This document shows positions 1 through 7,432 of a stretch of 18,373 bases of DNA, in pieces. A program made the position numbers and the translations under genes. How positions within the stretch are numbered: position 1 is the stretch's first letter; each line of letters opens with the position of its first letter. The notes under the pieces are model-generated. The model was not told the origin of the DNA and made no database searches. It was given only the letters and a program-made list of their open reading frames with translations. Origin of the DNA: an uncultured Clostridia bacterium (GTDB lineage: Bacteria; Bacillota; Clostridia; Oscillospirales; CAG-382); assembly GCA_947305675.1 (NCBI GenBank), contig CAMZED010000019.1, forward strand, positions 1-18,373, written 5' to 3'.

Positions 1-1298
1 GTGTAGCCGTCGAAATAGCTGAGCGCGGAAGTCATTGCGGGAGCCGGAACGCCGTACCTGACGGCGGCGGCAGCCACCTCACGCCAAGCGGGAACAAGTT
101 GCTCCACGGTGGTTTTGAAATAGGGGTCGAGCAAGAGGTTTTCAAGCCCCGGATCGGAATCGTACGCTTCTTTTATTTTGCCGAGGAACGCCGAACGTAT
201 TATGCATCCGCCGCGCCACATAAGCGCGATCCCGCCGTAATTAAGGTTCCAGCCGTAATGTTCGGCGGCTTGGCGCATAAGAGTATATCCCTGTGCGTAA
301 GAAACGATCTTCGACGCGTAAAGCGCTTTGCGGAGCGATTCAACAAACCGTTCTTTGTCGCCCTCGAATTCCGCCCTTTCGCGCTTGAACACGCCGGAAG
401 CCTTTACCCGCTCGTCTTTCATTGCCGAAAGGCAGCGTGCGAATACCGCCTCTCCGATAAGCGTAAGCGGAACACCTTCGTCAAGCGCGGCGATCCCCGT
501 CCATTTTCCGGTGCCTTTTTGCCCGGCGGTATCAAGTATTTTTTCGACAAGCGGCGAATTATCGGAATCTTTATAAGCAAGTATATCCGCGGTGATGGAT
601 ATAAGATAACTGTCAAGTTCGCTTTCGTTCCACTTTTTGAATATTTCGTGCATTTCGTCGCAGTTAAGCCCAAGCAGATCGCGCATTAACTGATAAGCTT
701 CGCAGATCAGCTGCATATCGCCGTATTCGATGCCGTTGTGTACCATTTTCACAAAGTGTCCGGCTCCGTTCTCGCCGACCCAGTCGCAGCAGGGCGAACC
801 GTCTTCGACATGGGCGCAGATTGATTGGAATATCGGCTTAACGTACTTCCAGGCGGCGCTGCTTCCGCCAGGCATCATTGAAGGGCCTTTAAGCGCGCCC
901 TCCTCGCCGCCGGAAACTCCGGTGCCGACGTAAAGTTTGCCTTTCGATTCGACGTACCGCGTGCGGCGGATCGTATCCGGAAAATGGGAGTTGCCGCCGT
1001 CGATGATGATATCGCCGTCGTCAAGGATCGGAAGCAAGCGCTCGATCATACCGTCGACGGCTTCGCCGGCTTTGACCATAAGGAATACCTTGCGCGGAGA
1101 CGAAAGCGACGCGACAAGTTCCTCAAGGCTGTGACAGCCGATTATATTTTTCCCTTTGGCGCGTCCGTTTATAAAACAGTCGACCTTCGAGACGGTGCGA
1201 TTATAAACCGCGACGGTGAACCCTTTTGATTCCATATTCATAACCAGGTTTTCGCCCATTACAGCCAACCCGATCAAACCTATATCCGCTTTTTTCAT
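1..1298 (-). CDS. gnd: 6-phosphogluconate dehydrogenase, decarboxylating (3' end cut by window edge)
   Basis: Oxidises 6-phosphogluconate to ribulose 5-phosphate and CO2 in the cytoplasmic pentose phosphate pathway. I translated the minus strand from the ATG at 1298, which follows an AAAGGA ribosome binding site; 432 residues are present. The N-terminal Rossmann motif GLAVMGENL lies near residues 10-18. NRT at 33-35 is the usual NADP-type signature. GGNSHFPDTIRR is at 101-112, and GVSGGEEGA (127-135) runs on to GPSMMPGG. The catalytic stretch KMVHNG is at 184-189. The last visible residues, SYFDGY, match the family about 40-50 residues before its usual end, so only a short C-terminal tail is missing. 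It is the last visible gene of the pfkA operon, 12 bp after the sugar kinase. The family is certain; NADP use is inferred from the motif. Confidence 0.97.
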   Translation of the reverse strand, partial: MKKADIGLIGLAVMGENLVMNMESKGFTVAVYNRTVSKVDCFINGRAKGKNIIGCHSLEELVASLSSPRKVFLMVKAGEAVDGMIERLLPILDDGDIIIDGGNSHFPDTIRRTRYVESKGKLYVGTGVSGGEEGALKGPSMMPGGSSAAWKYVKPIFQSICAHVEDGSPCCDWVGENGAGHFVKMVHNGIEYGDMQLICEAYQLMRDLLGLNCDEMHEIFKKWNESELDSYLISITADILAYKDSDNSPLVEKILDTAGQKGTGKWTGIAALDEGVPLTLIGEAVFARCLSAMKDERVKASGVFKRERAEFEGDKERFVESLRKALYASKIVSYAQGYTLMRQAAEHYGWNLNYGGIALMWRGGCIIRSAFLGKIKEAYDSDPGLENLLLDPYFKTTVEQLVPAWREVAAAAVRYGVPAPAMTSALSYFDGY

Positions 1299-1310
1299 AT
1301 CAGTTTCCTT

Positions 1311-2381
1311 TCAGCGTTGTACTCTTGCGTTGCCGGCATAAATATCCCAGACCTGTTTTTCGTCGGCGGGCGAAGCCCAATCGTTTATATCGGTAACCGC
1401 CAAAGCGCCGCTTGCCCAGCCGAATTTAAGCCATTTTTCGGGATCCCAGCCTGAAAGCACTCCGTAAAGCAATCCTCCGCAGAACCCGTCGCCGCCGCCG
1501 ATGCGGTCGAGCACTTTTATCATCCGCGGCTCCTCGACGTACCATTTGCCGTCCTGCCAAAGCAAAGCGCCCCAAAGATGTTCTTCGGCGGAGACGACCT
1601 CGCGCAGGGTGGTGGCGTAAGCCGAAGCGTTCGGGAACTGTTTCCGGACCTCGTCGATCATTACTTTAAAACGTTCGATCTTCGAGCCGATATCTTTCCC
1701 GCCGGCTTCCGGCCCGGGTATCCCCAGGCTGAGCTGAAAATCTTCCTCGTTGCCGAGGAGGATATCGGAAATCGAGGCTATCTCGCGGAATAATCCGGAA
1801 AGTTCCTCTTCCCTTCCCGCCCAGAAAGTCGCACGGTAATTAAGGTCGAAACTGATAAGAGTTCCGGCGGCTTTCGCGGCTTTGGCGATTTTAAGACAAC
1901 ACTGCGAAGTATCGCTGCTCATTGCGGCGATAAGCCCGGAAATATGCAATATCCCGACGCCCTCGACATTGAAAATACGGTCGAGATCGTAATCCTCCGC
2001 GCAAAGCCCGGCGCCGACTTCACCGGCGCGGTCGTTCCATACGCGCGGGGCGCGCAGTCCGCAGCCGGAATCGGCGATATTGAACTGATGGCGGTATCCC
2101 CACGGCCCGCCCTGAGGTATATCGGGGCCTTCATAGCATATATTGCGTGCGCGCAGCTGCTTCTTTATAAAATCAGCGATAGGGCTGCCCTCGACAAAGC
2201 GTGTGAGCACGAGGCATTCTTTTCCAAGCGACGAGGCGACGTTGAGCACATTGCTTTCGGCGCTGGTGGATTGCAGATAAAACGTGTTTGAATTCTGCAC
2301 CGCGGCGCGCCCGGCGGGAGTTATCCGTACGCCCATACTTGTCGGGCAGGCGATCGCGTATTTATAATTTCTTATTTTCAT
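1311..2381 (-). CDS. kdgK: PfkB-family sugar kinase, probable 2-keto-3-deoxygluconate kinase
   Basis: A ribokinase/PfkB-family kinase of 356 residues, a little longer than the usual 310-340. The best guess is phosphorylation of 2-keto-3-deoxygluconate (KDG) to KDPG with ATP, feeding the KDPG aldolase step. FDLNYRATFW (178-187) matches the substrate and anion region common in KDG kinases. GGGDGF (295-300) carries the catalytic aspartate D298; the family more often has GAGD here. The ATG follows a good AAAGGAG site located just past the stop of the upstream dehydrogenase gene (15 bp between genes). The pairing with a mannonate/fructuronate-type SDR supports a hexuronate role. A fructokinase or other sugar kinase cannot be ruled out, so the gene symbol is provisional. 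Confidence 0.8.
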   Translation of the reverse strand: MKIRNYKYAIACPTSMGVRITPAGRAAVQNSNTFYLQSTSAESNVLNVASSLGKECLVLTRFVEGSPIADFIKKQLRARNICYEGPDIPQGGPWGYRHQFNIADSGCGLRAPRVWNDRAGEVGAGLCAEDYDLDRIFNVEGVGILHISGLIAAMSSDTSQCCLKIAKAAKAAGTLISFDLNYRATFWAGREEELSGLFREIASISDILLGNEEDFQLSLGIPGPEAGGKDIGSKIERFKVMIDEVRKQFPNASAYATTLREVVSAEEHLWGALLWQDGKWYVEEPRMIKVLDRIGGGDGFCGGLLYGVLSGWDPEKWLKFGWASGALAVTDINDWASPADEKQVWDIYAGNARVQR

Positions 2382-2396
2382 GACTGACTCCTTTAA

Positions 2397-3251
2397 TTAC
2401 ACTCCGCTGTAAGCCGAAAAACCGCCATCCACCGGCAGAGTTATACCGGTGATGAAAGAAGCAGCTTTGTCGTTGAGCAGAAACAGCAGCGCACCTTCGA
2501 GTTCTTTTTCGGAATCGCCGAAACGGCCCATCGGCGTGGCGGCGATTATTTTGTCGCTGCGTTTTGTCGGAGTTCCGTCGGCGTTGAACAGCAGCGAATA
2601 ATTTTGCTTGCTTACAAAAAAGCCGGGAGCTATGGCGTTGACCCTTATTCCCTCTTTTGCAAAATGCACCGCAAGCCACTGGGTAAAATTGCTTACCGCG
2701 GCTTTTGCGCCGGAATAAGCCGGGATCTTCGTGAGCGGAGAAAAGGCGTTCATTGAACTTATGTTGAGTATCGCACAGCCCTTTTTCCCGAGCATTTGGC
2801 GCGCAAACGCCTGAGTCGGGATGAGCGTGCCGATAAAATTAAGGTTGAACACAAACTCCACGCCGGATTTTTCAAGATCGAAGAAACTCTTTGTATCCGA
2901 GTCGATATCGCCCTGCTCGTAATATTCTTTATCGGTCGTGGCACGCGGATTGTTGCCGCCCGCGCCGTTCAAAAGTATATCGCAGCCGCCCAGCTCGGAT
3001 TCCACTTTATCGGCGACGGCATAGCATAATTCTTTGTTCAGCACGTCGCAGGAATAGGCGCGGGCAACGCCGCCCTCGCGGTTGATCTCTTCGGCGAACG
3101 AACGCGCGGATTCGTAATTAAGGTCGAGCAAGGCGACTTTTGCCCCGGCGCGCGCCAATACTTTTGCAAACTGCGAGCAAAGCACTCCGCCGGCGCCGGT
3201 AACAACGGCTACCTTCCCGGAAAGATCGGTGTTCAATACGTTCGAAACCAT
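2397..3251 (-). CDS. uxuB: SDR-family D-mannonate oxidoreductase (fructuronate reductase type)
   Basis: A short-chain dehydrogenase/reductase of 284 residues. The cofactor motif TGAGGVLC is at 18-25, NGAGG at 95-99, the active-site serine in NISSMNAF (S165/S166), and the YxxxK pair at Y179 and K183. The GGNNP stretch after NGAGG and the long insert before FNLNFIGT are typical of the Firmicutes SDR-type mannonate oxidoreductases (the B. subtilis YjmF/UxuB kind). These interconvert D-fructuronate and D-mannonate with NAD(H). The start follows AAAGGAG. It sits between pfkA (31 bp gap) and the KDG-type kinase. No mannonate dehydratase (uxuA) or isomerase (uxaC) is in the window, so the pathway is incomplete here. 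Another polyol or aldonate substrate is possible. Confidence 0.82.
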   Translation of the reverse strand: MVSNVLNTDLSGKVAVVTGAGGVLCSQFAKVLARAGAKVALLDLNYESARSFAEEINREGGVARAYSCDVLNKELCYAVADKVESELGGCDILLNGAGGNNPRATTDKEYYEQGDIDSDTKSFFDLEKSGVEFVFNLNFIGTLIPTQAFARQMLGKKGCAILNISSMNAFSPLTKIPAYSGAKAAVSNFTQWLAVHFAKEGIRVNAIAPGFFVSKQNYSLLFNADGTPTKRSDKIIAATPMGRFGDSEKELEGALLFLLNDKAASFITGITLPVDGGFSAYSGV

Positions 3252-3282
3252 TTTTTACTCCTTTGCCTGCGCGGTCGGCGAA

Positions 3283-4347
3283 TCAAAGCGTTATGTGATC
3301 GATGATATAGTTGAGATATTTCTTGTAAGCCTGCTTGTCAGCGACTATACGTTTCATCTCGTAAAGTTTGTTCGGCGGGATCCTGTCTTCCTCGTCGGGC
3401 GAAAGTTTGCCTTTCATGAGTTTGTCGACGGTGAGCGCGTCGTAGATATCCATTGCGACGATATTATTTCCACGCAGGCACATCACCTGCTTCATCTGTC
3501 CTTCGACAAGGTTTTCGACAGCCGCGCAGCCCATCTGTGTTGCCAACACCCTGTCGCGCAGGGTGGGCGAACCGCCGCGCTGGATGTGTGCGAGCCGCGC
3601 GAAACGGGTCTCGATGCCGCTGCGTTTTTCGATCATTTTGCTGAGTTCCTCGCCGTAATCGTGCCCCATTCCCTCGGCGGCGACGATTATAAAGTTGCGT
3701 TTGCCGTTCTTGCGCGCCTCGACCATCTTGTCGATAACGTGATCGAAATCGGTGGGGATCTCTTTAATAACGGCGGTTACTGCGCCGACAGCGATCGAAG
3801 TCTGAAGCGCTATGTCCCCGGCATCCCTGCCCATTACCTCTACAACGGTGCAGCGGGCGTGGCTTTCGCTGGTATCGCGCAGTTTGTCGATGAGTTCGAC
3901 GACGGTGTTCATCGCGGTATCAAACCCGATCGTCATTTCGGTCGAGGCGATGTCGTTATCTATTGTGCCGGGGATGCCGATGCAGGGAACGCCGGCGTCG
4001 GTAAGGTCAACCGCGCCGCGGAAAGTTCCGTCGCCGCCGATGGTTACGATACCTTCAATGCCGTGGCGGCTGCAGGTATCGACAGCTTTTTTTATGCCGG
4101 ACGCTTCGCGGAATTCATCGCAGCGGGCGGTATAAAGCATTGTGCCGCCGCGGTTGATGATAAACGAGACGTCGCGCTCGTGAAGTTCTTTTATATTGTC
4201 GTCGATAAGCCCCTGATATCCGTTATAGATTCCCATCACCTCAACGCCTTTATAAAGTGCAAGCCTGGTGACGGCTCTGACCGCCGCGTTCATACCCGGA
4301 GCGTCGCCGCCGCTTGTCAGAACACCGATCCTTTTGATTGTTTTCAT
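3283..4347 (-). CDS. pfkA: ATP-dependent 6-phosphofructokinase
   Basis: Phosphorylates fructose 6-phosphate to fructose 1,6-bisphosphate, the committed step of glycolysis. The N-terminal GVLTSGGDAPGMNAAVR (8-24) is diagnostic. GGDGT (104-108) and PGTIDND (126-132) carry glycines where PPi-dependent enzymes have Asp and Lys, so ATP use is expected; the catalytic base is the first Asp of TIDND (D130). MGRDAGD is at 172-178. At 354 residues it is some 30 longer than the classic 320-residue bacterial enzyme, the excess being at the C-terminus. The ATG follows a GGAGG site (4356-4360). It is first in the operon with the SDR, sugar kinase and gnd. In many Clostridia pfkA directly follows dnaE; here it is about 7 kb away on the same strand. 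Confidence 0.97.
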   Translation of the reverse strand: MKTIKRIGVLTSGGDAPGMNAAVRAVTRLALYKGVEVMGIYNGYQGLIDDNIKELHERDVSFIINRGGTMLYTARCDEFREASGIKKAVDTCSRHGIEGIVTIGGDGTFRGAVDLTDAGVPCIGIPGTIDNDIASTEMTIGFDTAMNTVVELIDKLRDTSESHARCTVVEVMGRDAGDIALQTSIAVGAVTAVIKEIPTDFDHVIDKMVEARKNGKRNFIIVAAEGMGHDYGEELSKMIEKRSGIETRFARLAHIQRGGSPTLRDRVLATQMGCAAVENLVEGQMKQVMCLRGNNIVAMDIYDALTVDKLMKGKLSPDEEDRIPPNKLYEMKRIVADKQAYKKYLNYIIDHITL

Positions 4348-4355
4348 ACCTGTTT

Positions 4356-4417
4356 CCTCCGGAAAAAAATATTATTATATACACAGACAGAATATCACAC
4401 CGCGCGAAAAATGTCAA
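4356..4417 (-). promoter_or_regulatory. Putative sigma-A promoter and RBS for the pfkA operon
   Basis: On the minus strand a perfect -35 TTGACA (4412-4417) is followed, after exactly 17 bp, by TATTCT (4389-4394), a 4/6 match to the -10 consensus. A separate TATAAT (4374-4379) lies closer to the gene but has no -35 match at 17 bp. The ribosome binding site GGAGG is at 4356-4360, eight bases before the ATG. No operator was recognised. Confidence 0.55.
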
Positions 4418-4447
4418 TGTATAAAGCCGCGTTTTTCGGCGTTTTCG

Positions 4448-4476
4448 TACTATTATAAAGGGTTTCGGAATAAAAT
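4448..4476 (+). promoter_or_regulatory. Possible sigma-E-type promoter for spoIVA
   Basis: TACTATT (4448-4454), 14 bp, AATAAAAT (4469-4476). This compares with the mother-cell sigma-E consensus (about KMATATT, 13-14 bp, CATACAAT) at roughly 6/7 and 6/8 positions. spoIVA is a known sigma-E target in Bacillus, so the placement about 38 bp before the start codon is sensible. The match is by eye and AT-rich gaps give chance hits. The strong Shine-Dalgarno AGGAGG is at 4500-4505. Confidence 0.35.
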
Positions 4477-4513
4477 TTAGTAAAAACAATTTGGATCACA
4501 GGAGGCATTTTTT

Positions 4514-5989
4514 ATGACCGATACCGGTATATACGGTGAAATAGCGGTCAGGACCGGCGGCGATATTTATATTGGCGTTGTCGGCCCGGTACGCAGCGGC
4601 AAATCCACACTGATAAAGCGGTTTACCGAAAACCTTATTCTCCCGAACATCGAGGGAGACTATCTGCGCGAGCGCGCAAAGGACGAAATGCCGCAATCGG
4701 CTTCGGGTAGGACGGTTATGACGACCGAACCGAAATTCATCCCGGAAAACGCGGTTGAGCTCCCTTTGGACGAAAACGCACGCTGCCGCGTAAAGCTTAT
4801 CGACTGCGTCGGATACATCGTTCCCGGAGCGATGGGTCTTATTGAGGACGGCAAGCCACGTATGGTGATGACCCCCTGGTCGGAAACGCCGCTTCCGTTT
4901 GAGCAGGCGGCAGAGACCGGGACGCGCAAGGTTATCAACGAGCATTCGACCGTGGGGATAGTGGTGACGACCGACGGCAGTATCGGCGAGATCCCGCGGG
5001 AAGCCTATGAAGAAGCCGAGGAGCGCGTTGTTAACGAACTGAAAGCCATCGACAAACCGTTTGTTGTTGTGCTGAACTGCAGCCGCCCGAACTCCGCCCC
5101 CGCTCGGGAGCTTGCGGATGCGCTCGAGAATAAATACGACGTTCCGGTTTTGCCGCTGAACTGCCAAGAGATGGGCGAAAACGAGATAAAAGACGTGTTG
5201 AAATGTCTGCTTTACGAGTTCCCGGTAAAAGAGATAAGATTTGCTATGCCGGGCTGGATCGACGTGCTTGACGACGGCGACAGCCTTAAAACCGGCATTT
5301 ATAACGACATACGCGAATGCGTAAGACCGATAAGGCGAGTGGGAGAAATACGCGACGCCGCCGAAAAATTTTCCGGCTCCGACGGCATCAGCGCAAAACT
5401 CGCAAGGCTCGATCTCGGTACGGGAAGCGCAAAGATCGATCTTGTCGTCCCCGACAGGCTGTTCTATGAGGCGCTCGGCGAAAAGAGCGGATTTACCATC
5501 GAAAACGAGCGTGAGCTGTTCAGCCTTATAAGCGAACTTGCCGAAACAAAAAAGAAATACGATAAAGTCGCATCCGCCATCGACGACGTTATGAACGACG
5601 GATACGGAATAGTTATGCCGTCGATAGACGATCTTACGCTTGAAGAGCCGGAGATCGTCAAACAGCCGGGCGGATACGGTGTCAAACTGAAAGCGAGCGC
5701 GCCTTCGATACATATGATGAAAGCCGACATCGAGACCGAGGTCAACCCGATCGTCGGCACCGAAAGTCAATCAGAAGAACTTGTGAGCTTTTTGCTTAAA
5801 GAGTTCGAGGAAGATCCCAAAAAGATATGGGAATCGAATATGTTCGGCAAAACGCTTCACGAGCTGGTAAGCGAAGGGCTTAACAGCAAGCTTGCACATA
5901 TGCCCGACGACGCGCGTATGAAGATCGCGGGGACGATAAAACGCATTATCAACGAGGGCAGCGGCGGGCTGATATGCATTCTGCTCTGA
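4514..5989 (+). CDS. spoIVA: Stage IV sporulation protein A (spore-coat morphogenetic ATPase)
   Basis: SpoIVA hydrolyses ATP to polymerise into the basement layer on the forespore surface, on which the coat is built and which is also needed for the cortex. The 491-residue protein is nearly the same length as the B. subtilis protein. The Walker A motif GPVRSGKST is at 24-32, the sensor threonines TT at 70-71, and the Walker B aspartate in LIDCVG is D97. The middle domain is followed by a C-terminal domain ending in GLICILL, the hydrophobic tail typical of the family. The ATG follows AGGAGG with an 8-base spacer. Its 3' end overlaps the next gene by 16 bp, so the two are co-translated. It is divergent from pfkA and probably under sigma-E control. 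Confidence 0.98.
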   Translation: MTDTGIYGEIAVRTGGDIYIGVVGPVRSGKSTLIKRFTENLILPNIEGDYLRERAKDEMPQSASGRTVMTTEPKFIPENAVELPLDENARCRVKLIDCVGYIVPGAMGLIEDGKPRMVMTPWSETPLPFEQAAETGTRKVINEHSTVGIVVTTDGSIGEIPREAYEEAEERVVNELKAIDKPFVVVLNCSRPNSAPARELADALENKYDVPVLPLNCQEMGENEIKDVLKCLLYEFPVKEIRFAMPGWIDVLDDGDSLKTGIYNDIRECVRPIRRVGEIRDAAEKFSGSDGISAKLARLDLGTGSAKIDLVVPDRLFYEALGEKSGFTIENERELFSLISELAETKKKYDKVASAIDDVMNDGYGIVMPSIDDLTLEEPEIVKQPGGYGVKLKASAPSIHMMKADIETEVNPIVGTESQSEELVSFLLKEFEEDPKKIWESNMFGKTLHELVSEGLNSKLAHMPDDARMKIAGTIKRIINEGSGGLICILL

Positions 5990-6249
5990 TCTGCGCCGAA
6001 GTCACTTTCGGCGAGCTTACGAAAAAGCAGGTCGTGAACGTCTGCGACGGGAAGATTCTCGGCTGTATATGCGATCTCGGACTGGATCTATGCGACGGGC
6101 GGATAAAATCGGTTATTCTGCCGGGAAGCGGCGTTTTCGCCTCGCTTTCGGCAAAAAACCGGATCGTCATCCCCTGGTGCGATATCGAGCGTATCGGCGA
6201 CGACGTGATCCTTGTAAAATACGTCGCGCCGCCGGAAGAGAAAAAATAA
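5974..6249 (+). CDS. YlmC/YmxH-family PRC-barrel sporulation protein
   Basis: A small 91-residue protein with one PRC-barrel fold. TFGELTKKQVVNVCDGKILG (11-30) is the start of the barrel, followed by a strand around DLGLDLCDGRIKSVILPG, and PWCDIERIGDDVILVKY (67-83) closes it. Members are annotated as YlmC/YmxH sporulation proteins; their biochemical role is unknown. The ATG lies inside the last codons of spoIVA, and the upstream GGCGGG is a weak ribosome binding site, so translation is probably coupled. The family's conserved region starts at about residue 10, so a slightly later start is possible but no better start codon was seen. The gene ends 3 bp before a strong terminator stem. Confidence 0.85.
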   Translation: MHSALICAEVTFGELTKKQVVNVCDGKILGCICDLGLDLCDGRIKSVILPGSGVFASLSAKNRIVIPWCDIERIGDDVILVKYVAPPEEKK

Positions 6250-6252
6250 AAA

Positions 6253-6277
6253 ACCGGTCACCTTGAGGGTGACCGGT
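6253..6277. terminator. Bidirectional rho-independent terminator
   Basis: A perfect 10-bp stem ACCGGTCACC (6253-6262) / GGTGACCGGT (6268-6277) with a 5-base loop TTGAG. It is flanked by A-runs on the left and a run of seven T's on the right, so it can stop transcription from both sides. It separates the convergent ymxH-type gene and the small membrane protein gene. Confidence 0.95.
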
Positions 6278-6281
6278 TTTT

Positions 6282-6542
6282 TTATCGGTAATAGCGGTAA
6301 TCGTTCGCCCTTTTCCTTCGGCGGACGGCGATATACCAGAACGCAAGGCAGCCCAAAAGCAGGAACCCTCCCACTATGAAGAAGGAAAAACCGTGTTCGG
6401 CTTCGCCGGGCGATTTGGAACTTTCGGCTGAAGAAGGAACAGCGGCAGAAAAGTCCTCGCCTTCGGCACAAGCGAAAACCTCGCACAGCGATAAAAGCAT
6501 CAACGCCGCCAGGACCAAACACAAGAATCTTGAAAACCTCAT
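6282..6542 (-). CDS. Small secreted/membrane protein of unknown function
   Basis: I do not recognise this 86-residue protein. It has a classic signal peptide: MRFSR, then a hydrophobic core to about residue 21, and a likely signal peptidase cut after ACA (24-26). A short Ser/Pro/Glu-rich linker follows, then one membrane helix near residues 50-68 (FSFFIVGGFLLLGCLAFWYI) and a strongly basic RRRKR stop-transfer end. The ATG at 6542 was chosen because GGAGG (6549-6553) sits 6 bases upstream. A longer reading from 6584 has no such site and would spoil the signal peptide. The ending is not an LPXTG sorting signal. It lies 46 bp after the ECF S-component gene, so the two are probably co-transcribed. 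Confidence 0.72.
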   Translation of the reverse strand: MRFSRFLCLVLAALMLLSLCEVFACAEGEDFSAAVPSSAESSKSPGEAEHGFSFFIVGGFLLLGCLAFWYIAVRRRKRANDYRYYR

Positions 6543-6588
6543 TGAACGCCTCCGGTTGAACGTAAAACCCGATATTCCAAACACGAGT

Positions 6589-7131
6589 TTACTGCTGACG
6601 TTTGAACGGGACGACTTTTGTTTTGTCGAGCGCGATCATTATCGCCGGGATAAGTATAAGCTGAACGATGATCCCCGGAAAAGCCTGAGTGAACGCGCCG
6701 GCAAAAAACGCGCCGATCCCGAATTCGGTTCCGCTTATTCCGAGCATTACAAGGCGGGTAAGCCCCCAGACCGCTCTGCCGGCGAGCATACCGACGACGA
6801 GGCTGATATAAACCGATACGATGCCGCGGTTTTTGATAAGCTTGTAAAGCAATCCGGTGACAAGCGCGTAAGCTGCCAGCTCGAAAGCCATTGAGATCGC
6901 CGTGGGATACATCGGCGGCATTGTCATTATCGCCGAGCGGAAGAGCGGCAGAATGAACGACATCGGCACCGCGTATTGCCAGCCGCAGATAAGCGCGCAG
7001 AGGAACACCGGGATATGCATCGGCAAAAGCATACTGCCTATTTGCGGGATCTGTCCGGTAAGGAACGGAAGTACGAACCCCAAAGCAAAGAACATTGCTG
7101 TGATCGTGAGATTTTTAAGTATCTGTTTCAT
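6589..7131 (-). CDS. ECF transporter S component (substrate unknown)
   Basis: An integral membrane protein of 180 residues with about six hydrophobic segments. It looks like the substrate-binding subunit of an energy-coupling factor vitamin or cofactor transporter. An AxxxA motif in the first helix (A12-A16) fits the S-component surface that docks on EcfT. The PMHIPVFLCALICGW stretch (37-51) and MYPTAISMAFELAAY (73-87) are typical of a group of small clostridial S components. The substrate cannot be told from the sequence. No EcfA or EcfT gene is in the window, so a shared module elsewhere is expected. The start follows AAAGGAG (7140-7146). Directly upstream lies the 281-bp structured element. 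Confidence 0.85.
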   Translation of the reverse strand: MKQILKNLTITAMFFALGFVLPFLTGQIPQIGSMLLPMHIPVFLCALICGWQYAVPMSFILPLFRSAIMTMPPMYPTAISMAFELAAYALVTGLLYKLIKNRGIVSVYISLVVGMLAGRAVWGLTRLVMLGISGTEFGIGAFFAGAFTQAFPGIIVQLILIPAIMIALDKTKVVPFKRQQ

Positions 7132-7151
7132 ATTTTATAACTCCTTTTTAT

Positions 7152-7432
7152 ATGGGTGAGCGGTGATGAGGACAAACCGCCTGAAAAACGGCCAAATCCG
7201 GCACTTTTCGGTTTGTCGTCCTTGCTTTACGCCGGTAAAGCTGCGTCCTTCGCACCGAAAAGCTCACGAATTTTTCTCGTTTTCAGGTGCGAAGCAGTTT
7301 TGGGAGCAGGAAAATTTTTCGCAGACAAAGCCGCAAAACGAAGGTATACCGGCGTATTCCGAGGCTTTGCGGCAAAGTATCCGGAAAATTTTACCGCCCA
7401 AAACCGATTTGTCCTTATCCCCGCTCACCCAT
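7152..7432. repeat. 281-bp element with 28-bp terminal inverted repeats and nested hairpins (MITE-like or structured RNA candidate)
   Basis: The ends (7152-7179 and 7405-7432) are inverted copies matching at 25 of 28 positions; both begin ATGGGTGAGCGG. TAT lies directly outside each end, a possible 3-bp target duplication. The interior holds distinct helices. GACAAACCG (7171-7179) can pair with 7209-7217. GCTTTAC/GTAAAGC (7224-7241) has a GCCG loop. CTTCGCACC/GGTGCGAAG (7248-7294) has further inner pairs. GTTTTGGG/CCCAAAAC (7297-7304, 7397-7404) is stacked on the right terminal repeat. An AT-rich 10-bp stem joins 7311-7320 and 7383-7392. GCCGCAAA/TTTGCGGC (7330-7373) has an inner stem. No known riboswitch core was recognised. 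It fills the gap between the patatin stop codon and the ECF ribosome binding site. The structure is seen directly; its nature is inferred. Confidence 0.75.

Noticed and set aside
3229..4458. A 409-codon plus-strand open frame opposite pfkA
   Set aside because: It is antisense to a full-length, motif-complete pfkA, has no family features, and is explained by codon bias of the real gene.
4496..5770. A 424-codon minus-strand open frame opposite spoIVA
   Set aside because: Antisense shadow; spoIVA on the plus strand has all catalytic motifs, correct length and a strong ribosome binding site.
7132..7431. A known riboswitch (TPP, FMN, THF, cobalamin, preQ1) upstream of the ECF S-component gene
   Set aside because: None of the conserved core sequences I know for these classes is present on the minus strand, and the 28-bp terminal repeats are unlike a riboswitch closing helix.
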